Assembly: GCA_026707335.1 (NCBI GenBank) | Contig: JAPOXB010000192.1 | Span: forward strand, 1 to 15,688 | Direction: 5' to 3' | Source of the DNA: Chloroflexota bacterium | GTDB lineage: Bacteria; Chloroflexota; Dehalococcoidia; Bin125 | DNA: 15,688 bases | Shown here: positions 14,501 to 15,688 of the stretch, in pieces | Numbering within the stretch: position 1 is the stretch's first letter | Layout: each line of letters begins with the position of its first letter | Made by a program: the position numbers and the translations under genes | The notes under the pieces: generated by a model | The model's input: the letters and a program-made list of their open reading frames with translations, nothing else | What the model was told of the DNA's origin: nothing | The model's database searches: none

Positions 14501-15688
14501 ATGCCCGACAGCCGACGCGGTCCTCTCGCCAACGTCCGAGTCATCGACCTGACCGACGATCGCGCGATTTATGCCGGGAAGTTGCTTGCCGACCTTGGCG
14601 CGCAGGTCACGCGCGTTGAGTCGCCAGGTGGCGACCCGTTGAGGCAGCGGGGGCCATTCCACGAGAGCGGCGCTTCGCTCTGGCATGCGTACTTTGCCAG
14701 CTCCCGCGAGTTCGTGAGCGGCGAGGCCGAATCCGTCGCCCAACTCGCGCACGACGCCGACGTCATCCTCGACTGCGAGCGACTGGCGGATCCTGAAGTC
14801 CTGCTTGCGGCCCATCCTGGTCTCGTGATCGTCGACGTGACATCGTTTGGACGCTCGGGTCCCTGGAAGGACTACCGAGCGCCCGGTCTGGTGGCCGAAG
14901 CGCTGGGCGGGATTGCGGCCACGTCGGGCGATGTCGATACGCCGCCGCTCAAGCTGTATGGCGACCAGTATGCGTTTGTCGGCGGGGTCTATGCTGCCGT
15001 TGGCGCGCTGGCGGCGCTCAATCATGCCCGCAAGACCGGCGAGGGTCAGATCGTCCGACTGAGCACCCATGAGGCGCTCGGCTCGATCCTCGAGCACGTG
15101 CTGATGTGGGCCTGGTACCACGAGATGCTGCCGTTTGGGGACGGTCCGGTATTGCGGCGACAGGGTTCGTTGCACTGGTCGAGTGCGTACGTGGTGATGC
15201 AGGCGATCGGCGGTTCGATCATGATCACGCCGACGCCCGACTTCTCGCGGCAGGCGGCGTGGCTGATTGAGGAGGGCCGCGGGCTCGAACTGCTGGACGA
15301 GCGGTTCAGCGATCCGGCCAACGTGGCGGAGATGATCGAGCTGACCATGTCTACCCTGCGCGAGTGGGTTGCGACGAAGGAGGTTGAGCCGTTCTTCCAC
15401 GAAGCGCAGGCTCGGCATCATCCCTACGGCTGGGTGATGACGACGCCGGAGGTGGCGGGCAATCCGCAGCTTGAGGCTCGGGACTGGTGGGCGGAGTATC
15501 CCGTCGGCGATGCCACCGTGAGTGGTCCAGGAGCGCCCTACCACTTCGCGGAGACTCCGTGGCGGATTGGCAGTGCGGAGAGCCCCCCTCTGTCCCTACG
15601 GGACATCTCCCCCCCCCCGAAGGCGGGGGGAGGGGTAGAGCCCGAGCCCAGCGCCGCCCGCGAAGCCGGGGGAGATGCCGGAGGCAGG
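14501..15688 (+). CDS. CaiB/BaiF (class III) CoA-transferase, N-terminal part; runs off the right edge
   Basis: Class III CoA-transferases move CoA between acids such as formate/oxalate, carnitine or succinate and aromatic acids. The 396 visible residues begin with the family N-terminus (PLANVRVIDLTDD, then GKLLADLGAQVTRVESPGGDP at 26-46), followed by VDVTSFGRSGPWKDYRAP (111-128) and the core ALAALNHARKTGEGQIVRLS (169-188). The Asp that forms the aspartyl-CoA anhydride, expected in a D-Y-L-A-G-L-Y-like segment, appears to be Ala158 (AFVGGVYAA); GDQ lies just before. The one-domain fold is finished by about residue 355, yet the frame stays open through a GC-rich hairpin repeat translated as SPPLSLRDISPPPKAGGG. 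This fits the first half of a tandem two-domain protein, whose second domain would lie beyond the window. No clear ribosome binding site is seen upstream of the ATG. Confidence 0.85.
   Translation, partial: MPDSRRGPLANVRVIDLTDDRAIYAGKLLADLGAQVTRVESPGGDPLRQRGPFHESGASLWHAYFASSREFVSGEAESVAQLAHDADVILDCERLADPEVLLAAHPGLVIVDVTSFGRSGPWKDYRAPGLVAEALGGIAATSGDVDTPPLKLYGDQYAFVGGVYAAVGALAALNHARKTGEGQIVRLSTHEALGSILEHVLMWAWYHEMLPFGDGPVLRRQGSLHWSSAYVVMQAIGGSIMITPTPDFSRQAAWLIEEGRGLELLDERFSDPANVAEMIELTMSTLREWVATKEVEPFFHEAQARHHPYGWVMTTPEVAGNPQLEARDWWAEYPVGDATVSGPGAPYHFAETPWRIGSAESPPLSLRDISPPPKAGGGVEPEPSAAREAGGDAGGR
15581..15640 (+). repeat. GC-rich hairpin repeat inside the CoA-transferase reading frame
   Basis: Two stem-loops follow each other: TGTCCC-TAC-GGGACA (15591-15605) and a C-run/G-run stem CTCCCCCC...GGGGGGAG (15607-15632). 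The pattern CCCCCTCTGTCCC-GGGACATCTCCCCC with a trailing GGGGGAG arm is one I know as a dispersed intergenic repeat in many bacteria. Here it is read in frame with no stop. Confidence 0.7.

Noticed and set aside
14495..15544. 349-codon open frame antisense to the CoA-transferase gene
   Set aside because: Arg/His-rich with no family features; the plus strand carries clear CaiB/BaiF motifs.

Overview
The window is a GC-rich stretch of bacterial chromosome with no rRNA, tRNA, CRISPR array or transposase gene. A mutS-mutL pair makes most Actinobacteria unlikely. The Tat-type lipoprotein signal on a solute-binding protein, and the mix of SDR, dienelactone hydrolase, SMP-30, acyl-CoA dehydrogenase and class III CoA-transferase genes, resemble Chloroflexota (Dehalococcoidia/SAR202-like). 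That placement is an inference from gene content, not a phylogenetic result.

Layout. From 1 to about 7.9 kb the genes run on the minus strand. In transcription order they are a 122-residue unknown, an SMP-30/gluconolactonase-type protein, a NuoE-like and a NuoF-like diaphorase pair (ATGA overlap), mutS, and mutL (GTGA overlap with mutS; runs off the left edge). From 8.1 to 9.8 kb on the plus strand lie an SDR oxidoreductase and a dienelactone hydrolase. A perfect 26-bp palindrome, probably a terminator, separates them from a small convergent two-helix membrane protein. Divergent from that is an orphan Tat-exported lipoprotein of the peptide/nickel-binding (SBP family 5) type, which converges on a small HAD-type phosphatase. 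An NrtS-like small membrane protein, a frameshifted acyl-CoA dehydrogenase and the first part of a CaiB/BaiF CoA-transferase complete the window.

How the genes work together. mutSL form one mismatch-repair unit. The NuoE/NuoF pair would form a soluble NAD(H)-linked flavin/iron-sulfur electron-transfer module; no catalytic partner (formate dehydrogenase, hydrogenase or complex I subunit) is in the window. SDR, dienelactone hydrolase, acyl-CoA dehydrogenase and CoA-transferase suggest catabolism of organic acids and CoA esters, but no complete pathway can be read.

The most notable points are the iron-sulfur ligand pattern of the NuoF-like protein and several short repeat structures at gene borders. 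In the NuoF-like protein the N-terminal cluster cysteines are gone, and the C-terminal ferredoxin has lost exactly one cluster's four ligands. The repeats are three 23-bp palindromic units at 6.5 kb, three 22-bp units at 9.0 kb, an inverted pair of REP-like hairpins at 14.4 kb and a GC-rich hairpin repeat read in frame inside the CoA-transferase gene. I see no clear new multi-gene defence or mobile system.
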